Source of the DNA: Clostridium amylolyticum
GTDB taxonomy: Bacteria; Bacillota; Clostridia; Clostridiales; Clostridiaceae
Assembly (NCBI RefSeq): GCF_900142075.1
Contig: NZ_FQZO01000005.1
Span: forward strand, 62,001-126,000
Reading direction: 5' to 3'
Length of the DNA stretch: 64,000 nucleotides
Every line of letters starts with the position of its first letter. Position 1 is the first letter of the stretch. The notes beneath the pieces were generated by a model. It did no database searches and was not told the origin of the DNA. It saw only the letters and a list, made by a program, of their open reading frames with translations. A program made the translations under genes and the position numbers. Positions 7,957 through 15,277 of the stretch are shown one piece after another.

Positions 7957-8179
7957 ATAGCATCATCCCCCTTTTACATTTATTGGTTCTTAATTGAATA
8001 TTCTATATTACTTCGTAAATACCTTCCTATAAATTAAATTTTTAATTAATTAAATTAAACTTCTGATTTAAATTAATTACAACAATTGGTGTTTTCATGC
8101 AATTTTACTTCCATGTAAAAGATTACATGTTACAATTAAGCTACAAGCATATATCATTTTCTAACCTCTATCCAAGAAA

Positions 8180-8494
8180 TGAGCAGATTGCACCTACCCA
8201 TCTATTTATTAAAGGAGTGTGGTCTTGTGAACCTAAATTTTATAATTTCTATTTTATGTTTAACCATAATTGGAATTGTTGCTATGTTGCTTGGCTTCTG
8301 TTATAGACAAGATATAATGAAAGCTTTATTCCAAGCAAAAACAACTGTAAAAAAGGATGAGCTGTCCTCTGAAATCACATTAAATCTAGACAAAAAAGAA
8401 AGCAATAAGTAGCTCCGCCAAGCTTCCTATTGCAATAAAAAAACATTCAATTTATAATATCATAAGCTAATTGCAAGGTCCTGCAATCTGCTCA
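8180..8494. repeat. 13-bp inverted repeat flanking a small membrane-protein gene
   Basis: TGAGCAGATTGCA at 8180-8192 is repeated exactly in inverted orientation as TGCAATCTGCTCA at 8482-8494. The arms lie 290 bp apart and enclose the 61-aa ORF at 8227-8412. Inside the right arm region ATTGCA-AGGTCC-TGCAAT (8470-8487) forms a second palindrome. A short mobile element or a long-range RNA pairing are both possible. Confidence 0.5.
8227..8412 (+). CDS. Small single-pass membrane protein
   Basis: 61 residues starting at GTG 8227, nine bases after AAAGGAG. Residues 3-25 form one hydrophobic segment (FIISILCLTIIGIVAMLLGF), followed by a charged cytoplasmic-type tail (KKDELSSE...DKKESNK). An upstream in-frame ATG at 8179 lacks a ribosome site. 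It is divergent from agrA, separated by a 270-bp AT-rich gap, so it may be an agr target. No family recognised. It is enclosed by a 13-bp inverted repeat. Confidence 0.6.
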   Translation: MNLNFIISILCLTIIGIVAMLLGFCYRQDIMKALFQAKTTVKKDELSSEITLNLDKKESNK

Positions 8495-8867
8495 CTTTAT
8501 AAGTATACCACAAATATTGGTAATAATTCAATAGTTAATTTAAATTTTTCCATTTTTAATTTTTTATATTGCTTTAAAATTACCACTGCTCCCCCTTCAC
8601 AATGTGTTTCCTACATTATGACTATCTAAAGTTAAAAAGTTATAGTATTTTTTTAATTATCTATTTAAAAAAGTAGATAATAAAAGACCCTAAGCTAATT
8701 AGATTAGTCTAGAGTCTTATGGTGGAGTAAATATATAGTAGATGAAATCCAATATAACCATTTCAAAAATTCTAATAACAAGTCTACGACTTTGACATAA
8801 ATGCATACATGCTCTCACTCTTTCTTTATCTCATGCATATACTGACATTGCAATTATTTTCAAACAG
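8413..8867. other. 455-bp gap without a gene
   Basis: AT-rich, no ORF with a ribosome site. It contains the right arm of the 13-bp inverted repeat (8482-8494), a hairpin at 8686-8716 (GACCCTAAGCTAAT against ATTAGTCTAGAGTC), and directly after it ATGGTGGAG (8719-8727), which matches the tmRNA 3' end as written on this strand. The last could be a heavily decayed integration scar. Confidence 0.45.
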
Positions 8868-9428
8868 GTGATTAATATTAAGCTAAATCTAGATATAGAT
8901 ATAAGAAATTTAGAATTTATAGGCAAAGGAACCCAAGGTAAAGTCTATAAAATAGACGCCAAAAAGTGCATAAAAGTTTTTAAAAATAAGAAAGAGTGCA
9001 AGAATGAACTTGAAACTTTATTAATGGCTCAAACAAATATACATTTTCCTAAACTTTATGAATCCGGAGTAAACTATATCATAAGGGAATATATTAATGG
9101 TATTGAATTAAACCAATACTTATCAAAACAAAAATTAACGCCTCAAATTTCAAGGAAGCTAATAGAACTATATGAATCCATGGTTAAGGTTGGTTATTTG
9201 AGACAAGATGCAGCAATATTTCATATCTTTGTAACACCTTCCAATGAACTTAAGCTCATAGATACTGCCAAAGCAATGAAAAAAAAATCCACAATTCCAC
9301 ATTTACTTATTAGTGGTCTAGAGAACCTTGGATACAAAGAAGACTTCTTTAATTTTTTAAAAAGTAATAGACCAGATTTGTATATTCAATGGATAAATTA
9401 CTCTAAGAAAAAATATAAGAAGTTATAA
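8868..9428 (+). CDS. Small protein-kinase-like protein
   Basis: 186 residues, much shorter than a full kinase. A glycine-rich loop GKGTQGKVYKI (19-29) and Lys36 (CIKVFK) resemble the ATP-binding lobe. The catalytic loop is altered: RQDAAIFH with Asp114 replaces HRDxxxxN, and LIDTAKA with Asp132 replaces DFG. The two acidic residues are kept, so activity is possible, in the manner of Bud32/RIO-like minimal kinases. The reading frame opens with GTG at 8868, but no ribosome site precedes it and the GTG itself lies in an AGGTGATT ribosome-site-like sequence, so the true start may be a few codons later. A small Ser/Asn-rich protein gene follows 127 bp downstream. Confidence 0.7.
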   Translation: MINIKLNLDIDIRNLEFIGKGTQGKVYKIDAKKCIKVFKNKKECKNELETLLMAQTNIHFPKLYESGVNYIIREYINGIELNQYLSKQKLTPQISRKLIELYESMVKVGYLRQDAAIFHIFVTPSNELKLIDTAKAMKKKSTIPHLLISGLENLGYKEDFFNFLKSNRPDLYIQWINYSKKKYKKL

Positions 9429-9555
9429 TGAAAGCCTTCATATTTTAGGTTACTTTAAAATTGAAAAATTAAAGATAATGTTAATAATTGCAAAAAAATT
9501 CTAACATAAAAACTTATTATATGTACAAAATAACTTAGAAGGTGGTGATTATACA

Positions 9556-9747
9556 ATGGCTAATGAAAATAACCATTCCAGTTTCAGCCAGCAGAAGAAT
9601 TGCTCAAACTCTAAGCACCAAAATAATTCTTTAAATGCTATCCATGAGAACAAATTCTCTGCCTCTAACAAATATAAAAATGTTGAACCTCTTCCAGAAT
9701 CATCACGACCAAGACGGGATGGCCCTGGTGGAGAGGATGGAGATTAA
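9556..9747 (+). CDS. Small hydrophilic Ser/Asn-rich protein, unknown
   Basis: 63 residues, ATG at 9556 behind a strong AAGGTGGTGATT site. The first half is rich in Asn, Ser, His and Gln; the last part is EPLPESSRPRRDGPGGEDGD, Pro/Gly-rich with an Arg pair and an acidic end. No signal peptide, no membrane segment, one Cys. The composition suggests a disordered substrate or a peptide precursor. The preceding kinase-like gene is the only neighbour on this strand and could modify it. Family not recognised. Confidence 0.6.
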   Translation: MANENNHSSFSQQKNCSNSKHQNNSLNAIHENKFSASNKYKNVEPLPESSRPRRDGPGGEDGD

Positions 9748-9761
9748 TTTGTATTAAGCTA

Positions 9762-9793
9762 AATAAACAAGTGATGATCGTCACTTGTTTATT
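9762..9793 (+). terminator. Intrinsic terminator
   Basis: Perfect 13-bp stem AATAAACAAGTGA (9762-9774) / TCACTTGTTTATT (9781-9793), followed by TTTATCC. It ends the 63-aa gene. Confidence 0.8.
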
Positions 9794-9940
9794 TTATCCT
9801 CAATATTCCAATACTCTGATAGTACTTTTACTGATCATACATGTTCAAATTTACTTTATATGTCTAATGCAAATTCTACAAATACCCCACTTACTTGTGA
9901 TACATTTCACTCTAAATAATTCTAAACTTATATATAGTAA

Positions 9941-9990
9941 AAATCCACGACAAATTATCGTGGATTTATTGGTAGAGGTGAAGCACAACC
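9941..9990 (-). repeat. Distal tmRNA 3'-end copy with terminator (att-like scar)
   Basis: On the minus strand CTTCACCTCTACCA (9983-9970) is followed by a hairpin AAATCCACGA...TCGTGGATTT. The authentic tmRNA ends CACCTCCACCA and is followed by the same hairpin sequence AATCCACGAC...GTCGTGGATT. This is therefore a degenerate duplicate of the tmRNA 3' end plus its terminator, 5.3 kb away in the same orientation, as expected for the far end of an integrated element. Confidence 0.65.
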
Positions 9991-10040
9991 CTTAATATTC
10001 ACTACTCAACCCTTTAGATATTTTCTTTTTAAAATAACTA

Positions 10041-11987
10041 TTAATCTCTAATTGCATTTAACTTGTGAAGCAAGTATTCTTTTTTATTTAAAGGATCATA
10101 GGTTGCCTTTTGGCGGGTTTTAGTGAATTCAAATGGTACTTCCTTGTATCCAAAAAACTTTGTTAGAAACATACCTTTACCTTCTGTATAGGAAGCTATT
10201 TTTAGCTTGTATTCTTTTGAATTTTCTACTGGTATTAACCCTTTTATTAAAAATTCATCTTCAACAATAATGGGATTATCAAAGGTTGCTCTCATAGTTT
10301 CTAAGTCCCAAATAGCTTTACTCAAAACATTTTGTGGAATCCTTAGTTCAAACTCATGCAGAGGTTCCAATAAGTCAGTTTTAGCCTCATACAATGCTTC
10401 CATAAATACCATAGGAGTTACATCTCTAAAGTCCGCTGGAGTGCTGACTGGACTAGAAAACTCTCCACAGGTGAGTGTAACTTTTATATCAGTAACTTCC
10501 CAACCAAACAGACCCTGTTTGCTTGTCTTAACAACTGCTTCCTCAATAGCATTTTGAAAAGACTTTGGTAATGATCCTACTGAAACATTGGAAATATATT
10601 TTAATTCCTCACCTCTACCTGCAGGTTCTATTTTTAAGCCTACTGTTGCCCAGAAAGGATTTACCCCTTCCTGCATACGCATTATTGCCGTACCAACATT
10701 TTTAGGCGTTTCTTTGTAAATAGTCTGGATATTTGAAAACTCTACTTTAATTTCATATAAATCTTCTAATATAGAACTTAATATTTCCATTTGAACTTCA
10801 CCAAATAAGTTAATATAAATCTCTTTATCTCCATCATCCATACCTAATTCTAATAGTGGATCTTCTTCTGTGAGAAAGGTTAATACCTTAAATAGCTCTC
10901 TATTTTCTTCTTTGTTAACGGCAGATATATTCGTTTTTAATGCTGGTTTAGCTATAGATATATTTTTAGTTCTATTATTCGCAATTCCAATAACATCTCC
11001 AACTTGAAAACTTGTAAGCCCATATAAAATACCTATATCTCCTGCTTCTATACTAGATATTTCAACAAGTTTACCATTTTCTAAGCCACTAATTTTCTTC
11101 ACTTTTTCCATCATATCTTTATTGGGTACTTCAATTCTATCTCTTACAGATATTTTACCGCTAAATAATCTTACGTAAACCTTCTTTTCATTTGTATTTG
11201 TTCTTTCAATTTTAAACACTATTCCAGATAACCCACCGCTGTAATCTCCACTGGCAAATGGTAGATAACTGCAAATTCCATCTAACAAATCTTTGATGCC
11301 AAGTCCAACTGATGCGGCACCAAAAAGCACAGGATATAAACCTCCTTCCCTTGAATAAATTGAAAGCTTTTCTTGTATTTCTTTTTTATCATATTCTATT
11401 CCGTTAACATATTTCTCTAAGAATACTTCATCTAAATCTGATAAAACATTAATAACATCATCATTTGTTTCATCTAAATTATTTAGATAAACCTCTCTGC
11501 TTCCTTCACCATATAACTCTTGTAATCTGACTATTTTATTAGACATTGTCTTTTTTATTTCTTCAAAAACTTTATTACAATTTGCTCCAACTCTATCTAC
11601 TTTATTTATAAAAATTATAGTTGGAATTTTTAAAGCCTTCAATGTGTTAAATAATATTCTCGTCTGTGATTGAATACCTTCTACTGCAGATATAACTAAT
11701 ATAGCTCCATCTAAAACACTTAAAGAGCGTTCTACTTCAGAAATAAAATCCGCATGTCCTGGGGTGTCGATAATATTTACTTTAACATTATTCCAAGTGT
11801 AGGATATTGCTGATGATTTTATAGTAATTCCTCTCTTACGTTCAAGCTCCATGGAGTCTGTTTGTGTATTACCTAAGTCTACCTTACCAATTGCTTTTAT
11901 AACTCCACTGTAGAATAAAAGATTTTCAGTTGTAGTTGTTTTTCCCGCATCAACGTGAGCCACAATTCCTATATTAATTGTTTTCAT
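10041..11987 (-). CDS. tetB(P): TetB(P)-type tetracycline-resistance ribosomal protection protein
   Basis: EF-G-like GTPase that binds tetracycline-blocked ribosomes and releases the drug. 648 residues, close to reference TetB(P) (652). GTPase motifs are intact: AHVDAGKTT, the switch region RGITIKSS, DTPGHADF and NKVD; the EF-G domains and the C-terminal NKKEYLLHKLNAIRD follow, which I recall as the TetB(P) ending. The frame stays open to 12020, but ATG at 11987 is nine bases after AGGGGGAG and fits the family start MKTINIGIVAHVD. It overlaps the upstream membrane ORF by 14 bp, just as tetA(P) and tetB(P) overlap in Clostridium perfringens. It lies in the island between two tmRNA-like repeats, a sign of acquisition. 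Confidence 0.92.
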   Translation of the reverse strand: MKTINIGIVAHVDAGKTTTTENLLFYSGVIKAIGKVDLGNTQTDSMELERKRGITIKSSAISYTWNNVKVNIIDTPGHADFISEVERSLSVLDGAILVISAVEGIQSQTRILFNTLKALKIPTIIFINKVDRVGANCNKVFEEIKKTMSNKIVRLQELYGEGSREVYLNNLDETNDDVINVLSDLDEVFLEKYVNGIEYDKKEIQEKLSIYSREGGLYPVLFGAASVGLGIKDLLDGICSYLPFASGDYSGGLSGIVFKIERTNTNEKKVYVRLFSGKISVRDRIEVPNKDMMEKVKKISGLENGKLVEISSIEAGDIGILYGLTSFQVGDVIGIANNRTKNISIAKPALKTNISAVNKEENRELFKVLTFLTEEDPLLELGMDDGDKEIYINLFGEVQMEILSSILEDLYEIKVEFSNIQTIYKETPKNVGTAIMRMQEGVNPFWATVGLKIEPAGRGEELKYISNVSVGSLPKSFQNAIEEAVVKTSKQGLFGWEVTDIKVTLTCGEFSSPVSTPADFRDVTPMVFMEALYEAKTDLLEPLHEFELRIPQNVLSKAIWDLETMRATFDNPIIVEDEFLIKGLIPVENSKEYKLKIASYTEGKGMFLTKFFGYKEVPFEFTKTRQKATYDPLNKKEYLLHKLNAIRD

Positions 11988-12273
11988 AAGTATCATCTCC
12001 CCCTCTAGCGCATTTAACATCTTTTTTATCCGTTATTAAAGAAACAATATATACAACTAATAGTGAAGTGCATTCTATCCCAATGCTTATAGAAATTTTT
12101 ATAGCTATAAACTGCATTGCTATAGCACTTAATATCATTCCTGCGATACCATGAACCTTTTCAATATAGTACACTATCATAATTGTCGCTACCAATGAAA
12201 AGCACATCGGTGAAATAGCTGAATAAGCTGAAAATAATAAATAATTTTTATATGCTAAAAACTTTTCAACCAT
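11974..12273 (-). CDS. Short membrane protein, probable remnant of tetA(P)
   Basis: 99 residues with three to four hydrophobic segments and a hydrophilic, Lys/Asp-rich tail. ATG at 12273 is behind AGGATGGTG. It overlaps the tetB(P) start by 14 bp, the place that tetA(P), a 420-aa efflux pump, occupies in the tet(P) operon. The N-terminus (FLAYKNYLLFSAYSAIS) looks like the first membrane segment of a major-facilitator protein and the end like a last one, so an in-frame internal deletion is my reading. It is too short to transport. It may persist because its translation couples tetB(P) translation. It could also be an unrelated small protein. Confidence 0.55.
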   Translation of the reverse strand: MVEKFLAYKNYLLFSAYSAISPMCFSLVATIMIVYYIEKVHGIAGMILSAIAMQFIAIKISISIGIECTSLLVVYIVSLITDKKDVKCARGGDDTYENN

Positions 12274-12341
12274 TAATTATTCACCATCCTTATATTACGA
12301 AAAAGTTTGCTTGTATCTTGTGATCTTAATATCTTAATCAT
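12273..12341 (-). CDS. 22-residue leader ORF coupled to the tet genes
   Basis: ATG at 12341 sits nine bases after a strong AAGGAG. It codes MIKILRSQDTSKLFRNIRMV plus two Asn, and its stop overlaps the next ATG (TAATG). It begins directly after an attenuator-like hairpin. It could be a regulatory leader peptide or the displaced N-terminus of an ancestral transporter broken by a frameshift. Confidence 0.45.
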   Translation of the reverse strand: MIKILRSQDTSKLFRNIRMVNN

Positions 12342-12357
12342 CCTAATAATCTCCTTA

Positions 12358-12400
12358 AAAAAACAAAAAGCCGCAAATGAACACAGGTTCACTTACAGCC
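12358..12400 (-). terminator. Attenuator-like terminator in the tet leader
   Basis: The minus strand forms GGCTGTAAGTGAAC / GTTCATTTGCGGC around a CTGT loop, followed by TTTTTGTTTTTTT. The next bases are AAGGAG and the leader ORF, so it lies between promoter and genes. The C. perfringens tet(P) operon is known to be controlled by transcription attenuation in its leader; this hairpin fits such a role. Confidence 0.6.
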
Positions 12401-12518
12401 TCATAATTATATGACCTAAATATAAACATAAAATATAGGACTTTAATTTATACAACTTATTATTAAGCTATATACACTAAAATCTTATATAATATTTATA
12501 AATGCAGCAAAAATAGGC

Positions 12519-12544
12519 ATAAAAATACCGTGTTTAGAACACGG
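12519..12544 (-). terminator. Second hairpin in the tet leader
   Basis: Perfect 7-bp stem CCGTGTT-TAG-AACACGG (12528-12544), with TATTTTTAT following on the minus strand. It lies 185 bp upstream of the leader ORF. Two successive terminators before the coding part suggest a regulated leader. Confidence 0.5.
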
Positions 12545-12845
12545 CTTTCCTACTTATGCAAATAAGGTGTAACATGCTCATTTAAATACTGATTATTTTA
12601 GAAGTACACAAATAAACATGGTAGTCATTAATATTTTTCAAATTAATTCCGCAACCAATAAATCTTGATAACTCAAGATTTTTCAAACGTACTCTCTAAA
12701 AACAATCCTTATTCAGTTAGTTTAGTTAAAAACTACCTCTTTGCGCATATTTACAACACCTTTTCATTTATATTTTTTTCATGTTTATATTTAAGTCTAT
12801 TTATATTATACATAAATTTAGTATTTTTTCAACAGTTTGCCTTAT

Positions 12846-12877
12846 ATTAGTTAACCATTAGTTAACCATTAGTTAAT
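12846..12877. repeat. 11-bp tandem repeat TTAACCATTAG
   Basis: TTAACCATTAG occurs at 12851-12861 and 12862-12872, preceded by ATTAG and followed by the partial TTAAT. The repeat equals one helical turn, so repeated binding of a regulator on one face is possible. It lies upstream of the tet leader. Confidence 0.5.
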
Positions 12878-12971
12878 CTTTCACATTTTATTGTTCCGGT
12901 GCTTATATTGTACTTTTATCAGATTAACTTTTTAAGTATACATTGCTAAAATGAAACAAATCAAAGAAAAC

Positions 12972-13004
12972 GTGCTGTATTAGTTACCACAACTAATACA
13001 GCAC
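12972..13004 (-). terminator. Terminator downstream of the TIR-like gene
   Basis: Perfect 14-bp stem GTGCTGTATTAGTT / AACTAATACAGCAC with a 5-base loop. The minus strand continues GTTTTCTTTG, the plus strand ATTTTCTC, so it may work in both directions. Confidence 0.65.
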
Positions 13005-13050
13005 ATTTTCTCATCTTTATTTTCCACCTAGAAAAATAAACTTTCGTTTT

Positions 13051-13080
13051 ATGTATGGTGGAGGTGAAGCGTAACCTTTA
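13051..13080 (-). repeat. Middle tmRNA 3'-end copy (att-like scar)
   Basis: The minus strand reads GGTTACGCTTCACCTCCACCA (13076-13056, 21 bases, last 12 of them TTCACCTCCACCA-type identical to the tmRNA end). The same flank, GGTTnnGCTTCACCTC, is shared with the copy at 9.97 kb, so the two copies are related to each other as well as to ssrA. Confidence 0.55.
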
Positions 13081-13108
13081 AAATCCATCACTTATATTAC
13101 ATGTAAAA

Positions 13109-13969
13109 TTAACATATCCTTTCTAGCCAAACTTTTATATCATTTTTTAAAGTAAAATCTCCTCTACCCGCATCAAGATATTTTATACCTAATAAATCTG
13201 TTGCTATCTTGGGACTATTCTTGCACATAAAAATAACATTTTTTCTTCCCTTAGTACCAACAAATAACCCATACTCCAATAAAACATTATCTCTTACAGA
13301 GTTGACAACACTTTCTCTATACCATGTCTCATCTTCTCCATTGAATACAAATAGGGCAGCATCTACTTGTTTAGATACCTTAATCAAGCTTTCTAATGTA
13401 AAATCCCCTGCAACAAATGTTGAAGAGTCGCTCCAAGCTACAACCTCACAATTAAATTCTTCGAGAAATCTTGCTAATCTTTCCATCTCACTTTTTGCTT
13501 CTTTTGAGCTTCCTATAAATATTTTCATTTTATTATCCCTCTTTCTTACTAACTCAATAACTTTATTAGAACCTAATAAAAACTTATTCTCTATTAATGT
13601 TCCACTAACCAAATCAATATTATTTTTTTCATCTAACCCCATCATTTCATTTTTATCAATATTATAAGTTATCCATCCCTTTTTTAAAATTACATCATTT
13701 TCAATCTCAGCACAACAACTTTTACAAATGTAAATATTACTTTTTATTTTTCTTTCATAAGCAATACAATTTGCTCCACAATTATTACATTTAAAATCAT
13801 ATTTATAACTTAATACATACTCTTTATGTAGATAGTCAGCAAAGTCTTTCATTTGAGCCTTGTCTATATTCAATAAGTCCATTAATCGCCCAGGGCTTAT
13901 GTTTTTTAGTTCATTAACCGACATATTCTTTCCTATATCTTTCAATTGTGTTAAAAGATTTTTTTTCAT
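13109..13969 (-). CDS. TIR-like (CAP12/Pycsar-type) predicted NAD-cleaving effector with zinc ribbon
   Basis: 286 residues. The C-terminal domain (about 148-286) begins KIFIGSSKEAKSEMERLARF and contains QVDAALFVF and DNVLLEYGLFVGTKGRKNVIF, the pattern of the TIR-like nucleotide-binding domain found in CBASS and Pycsar effectors; Glu232 sits at the usual catalytic place. Such domains destroy NAD to stop phage growth. The middle part has a CxxC...CxxC zinc ribbon (C61, C64, C82, C85), and the N-terminus is helical. The first ATG at 13969 lies 13 bases after GGAGG; ATG at 13924, after AGGAAAG, is an alternative. It overlaps the 421-aa gene upstream by up to 56 bp. Family assignment of the TIR part is firm; defence is inference. 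Confidence 0.8.
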   Translation of the reverse strand: MKKNLLTQLKDIGKNMSVNELKNISPGRLMDLLNIDKAQMKDFADYLHKEYVLSYKYDFKCNNCGANCIAYERKIKSNIYICKSCCAEIENDVILKKGWITYNIDKNEMMGLDEKNNIDLVSGTLIENKFLLGSNKVIELVRKRDNKMKIFIGSSKEAKSEMERLARFLEEFNCEVVAWSDSSTFVAGDFTLESLIKVSKQVDAALFVFNGEDETWYRESVVNSVRDNVLLEYGLFVGTKGRKNVIFMCKNSPKIATDLLGIKYLDAGRGDFTLKNDIKVWLERIC

Positions 13970-15179
13970 ATTTTTTATACATCCTCCAAATTTTATTATA
14001 ATCTTCTTCTGTATAATTTTTTTGATTTAATATTAAAATTGACAATCTGTCTTTCTCCGAAGCATCAAATTTGACTTCAATACTATCACTTTTTCTTTTA
14101 TGAGCTATACTTAGTGCAAATACATTCTCTACAGCCTCTATTGATTTTCTCATACTCATAAAGGTTCTTGAGCACACTATTACTTTAGCATTATCTTCAC
14201 CTGCAAGTCTTGCTGTGTTTTTCTCTTTATCATTAAACTTAATACTTGTAATTACAGCTGAAACATTATTCTTACTGAAAAGGTCAATATCTTCATTAAA
14301 AAAATAATCTGCTACAACTAATTGTTGTAAAACCTTATTTATCTCATCCTTTAAATCTATTACCCCTTTGTTAATTATTTTTTTCCCCTGTGCATCATCT
14401 TCCACATTAATAATATCCATATTATCTATGACATTATTAATAAATCCTTCTATATACTCATCCATCTCAGTTAGAGAATTATAATTAGGTACAATATTAT
14501 ATAATTCTTCTAATAATCCTTTGCTCATATTATATAGAACCTTTTGATGTTTATAATCATGCGTAATAGTCTCAAAGTCCATTACTAATTTAAAATCTTC
14601 AAATATCTTGTCCAATGTAGCTTTAGGTCTATGTTCTTTTTCAGGTATTCCATACTGATTTCTTATCTTAATAATAAGTAACTTATTATCCAAATCAAAC
14701 TTTATTGGTATAAAACAACACGAACTACTTTGTCTACCATTTAAATTAATTTGAATATATCTTGCCAAAATTATATCAACGCATATAACCTTTCCTTCTT
14801 CATCAACTAATGTATTCATTGCAACAATCTTTATTGGAGTATCTTGATGAACTACTGTTGATATAATTTCATTAAAATTTGTTGAATTTATGTTATAACT
14901 TTCTGATAATCTTTCATTCCATACTTGTTCGTCTCTCATCTTTTTACAGCTTACAATTTCAAAAATATTTATCATGTTACTTCTTCCATAAAATAGTTCT
15001 TGAAATAAAAATTCATTTAATTCTGTTGAAGTTATTCTCTTATTATCTAACAATTCACCAATCCATAAAGTAGTATCCTTGCCACTTTCGCCTTCACCCT
15101 TTATACAACCTTTACTCTTTAAAAAGTTTATTAAACTATTCTCATTTATATTTTTTATTAACGAACCATTTACATACAT
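13914..15179 (-). CDS. Unknown 421-aa partner of the TIR-like protein
   Basis: No signal peptide or membrane segment; mixed alpha/beta, acidic. I do not recognise a domain. Visible features: a Cys pair in QSSSCCFIPIKFDLDNKLLIIKI (about 175-200), suggesting a beta-sheet core, a helical middle with many acidic residues, and a C-terminal part rich in beta strands (SAVITSIKFNDKE, NAKVIVCSRTF, SIEVKFDAS). Start ATG at 15179 behind GGGAGGGAG. The stop falls inside the next gene, so the two products are translationally coupled and probably form a complex. By position it would be the sensor or regulator of the TIR-like effector. Only 99 bp separate its start from the 3' end of tmRNA. Confidence 0.75.
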   Translation of the reverse strand: MYVNGSLIKNINENSLINFLKSKGCIKGEGESGKDTTLWIGELLDNKRITSTELNEFLFQELFYGRSNMINIFEIVSCKKMRDEQVWNERLSESYNINSTNFNEIISTVVHQDTPIKIVAMNTLVDEEGKVICVDIILARYIQINLNGRQSSSCCFIPIKFDLDNKLLIIKIRNQYGIPEKEHRPKATLDKIFEDFKLVMDFETITHDYKHQKVLYNMSKGLLEELYNIVPNYNSLTEMDEYIEGFINNVIDNMDIINVEDDAQGKKIINKGVIDLKDEINKVLQQLVVADYFFNEDIDLFSKNNVSAVITSIKFNDKEKNTARLAGEDNAKVIVCSRTFMSMRKSIEAVENVFALSIAHKRKSDSIEVKFDASEKDRLSILILNQKNYTEEDYNKIWRMYKKYEKKSFNTIERYRKEYVG

Positions 15180-15248
15180 ATAAACTCCCTCCCAAGTATA
15201 TCCTTATAGACATAATTATACCATTTATCCTTTCTAATGTCATAAAAA

Positions 15249-15274
15249 AATCCACGACATTCCTGTCGTGGATT
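15249..15274 (-). terminator. Terminator of tmRNA
   Basis: Perfect 10-bp stem AATCCACGAC (15249-15258) / GTCGTGGATT (15265-15274) followed by seven T on the minus strand, three bases past the tmRNA CCA end. Confidence 0.9.
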
Positions 15275-15277
15275 TCA

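Larger units (their letters stand above)
12274..13108. other. 835-bp leader and spacer region of the island
   Basis: No full-size gene. From right to left on the minus strand it holds the second tmRNA-like repeat (13051-13080), a 14-bp-stem terminator (12972-13004), an 11-bp tandem repeat (12846-12877), two leader hairpins (12519-12544 and 12358-12400) and the 22-aa ORF. A 61-codon hydrophobic open frame on the plus strand at 12665-12850 lacks a ribosome site and is probably chance. Confidence 0.6.

Noticed and set aside
8097..8306. 69-aa ORF overlapping the small membrane gene in another frame
   Set aside because: No ribosome site; the GTG start at 8227 in the other frame has AAAGGAG.
9771..9995. 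74-aa plus-strand ORF after the 63-aa gene
   Set aside because: It starts inside a terminator stem and runs through the tmRNA-like scar; no ribosome site.
12665..12850. 61-aa hydrophobic plus-strand ORF
   Set aside because: No ribosome site, low complexity Phe/Leu/Tyr content typical of AT-rich spacer.
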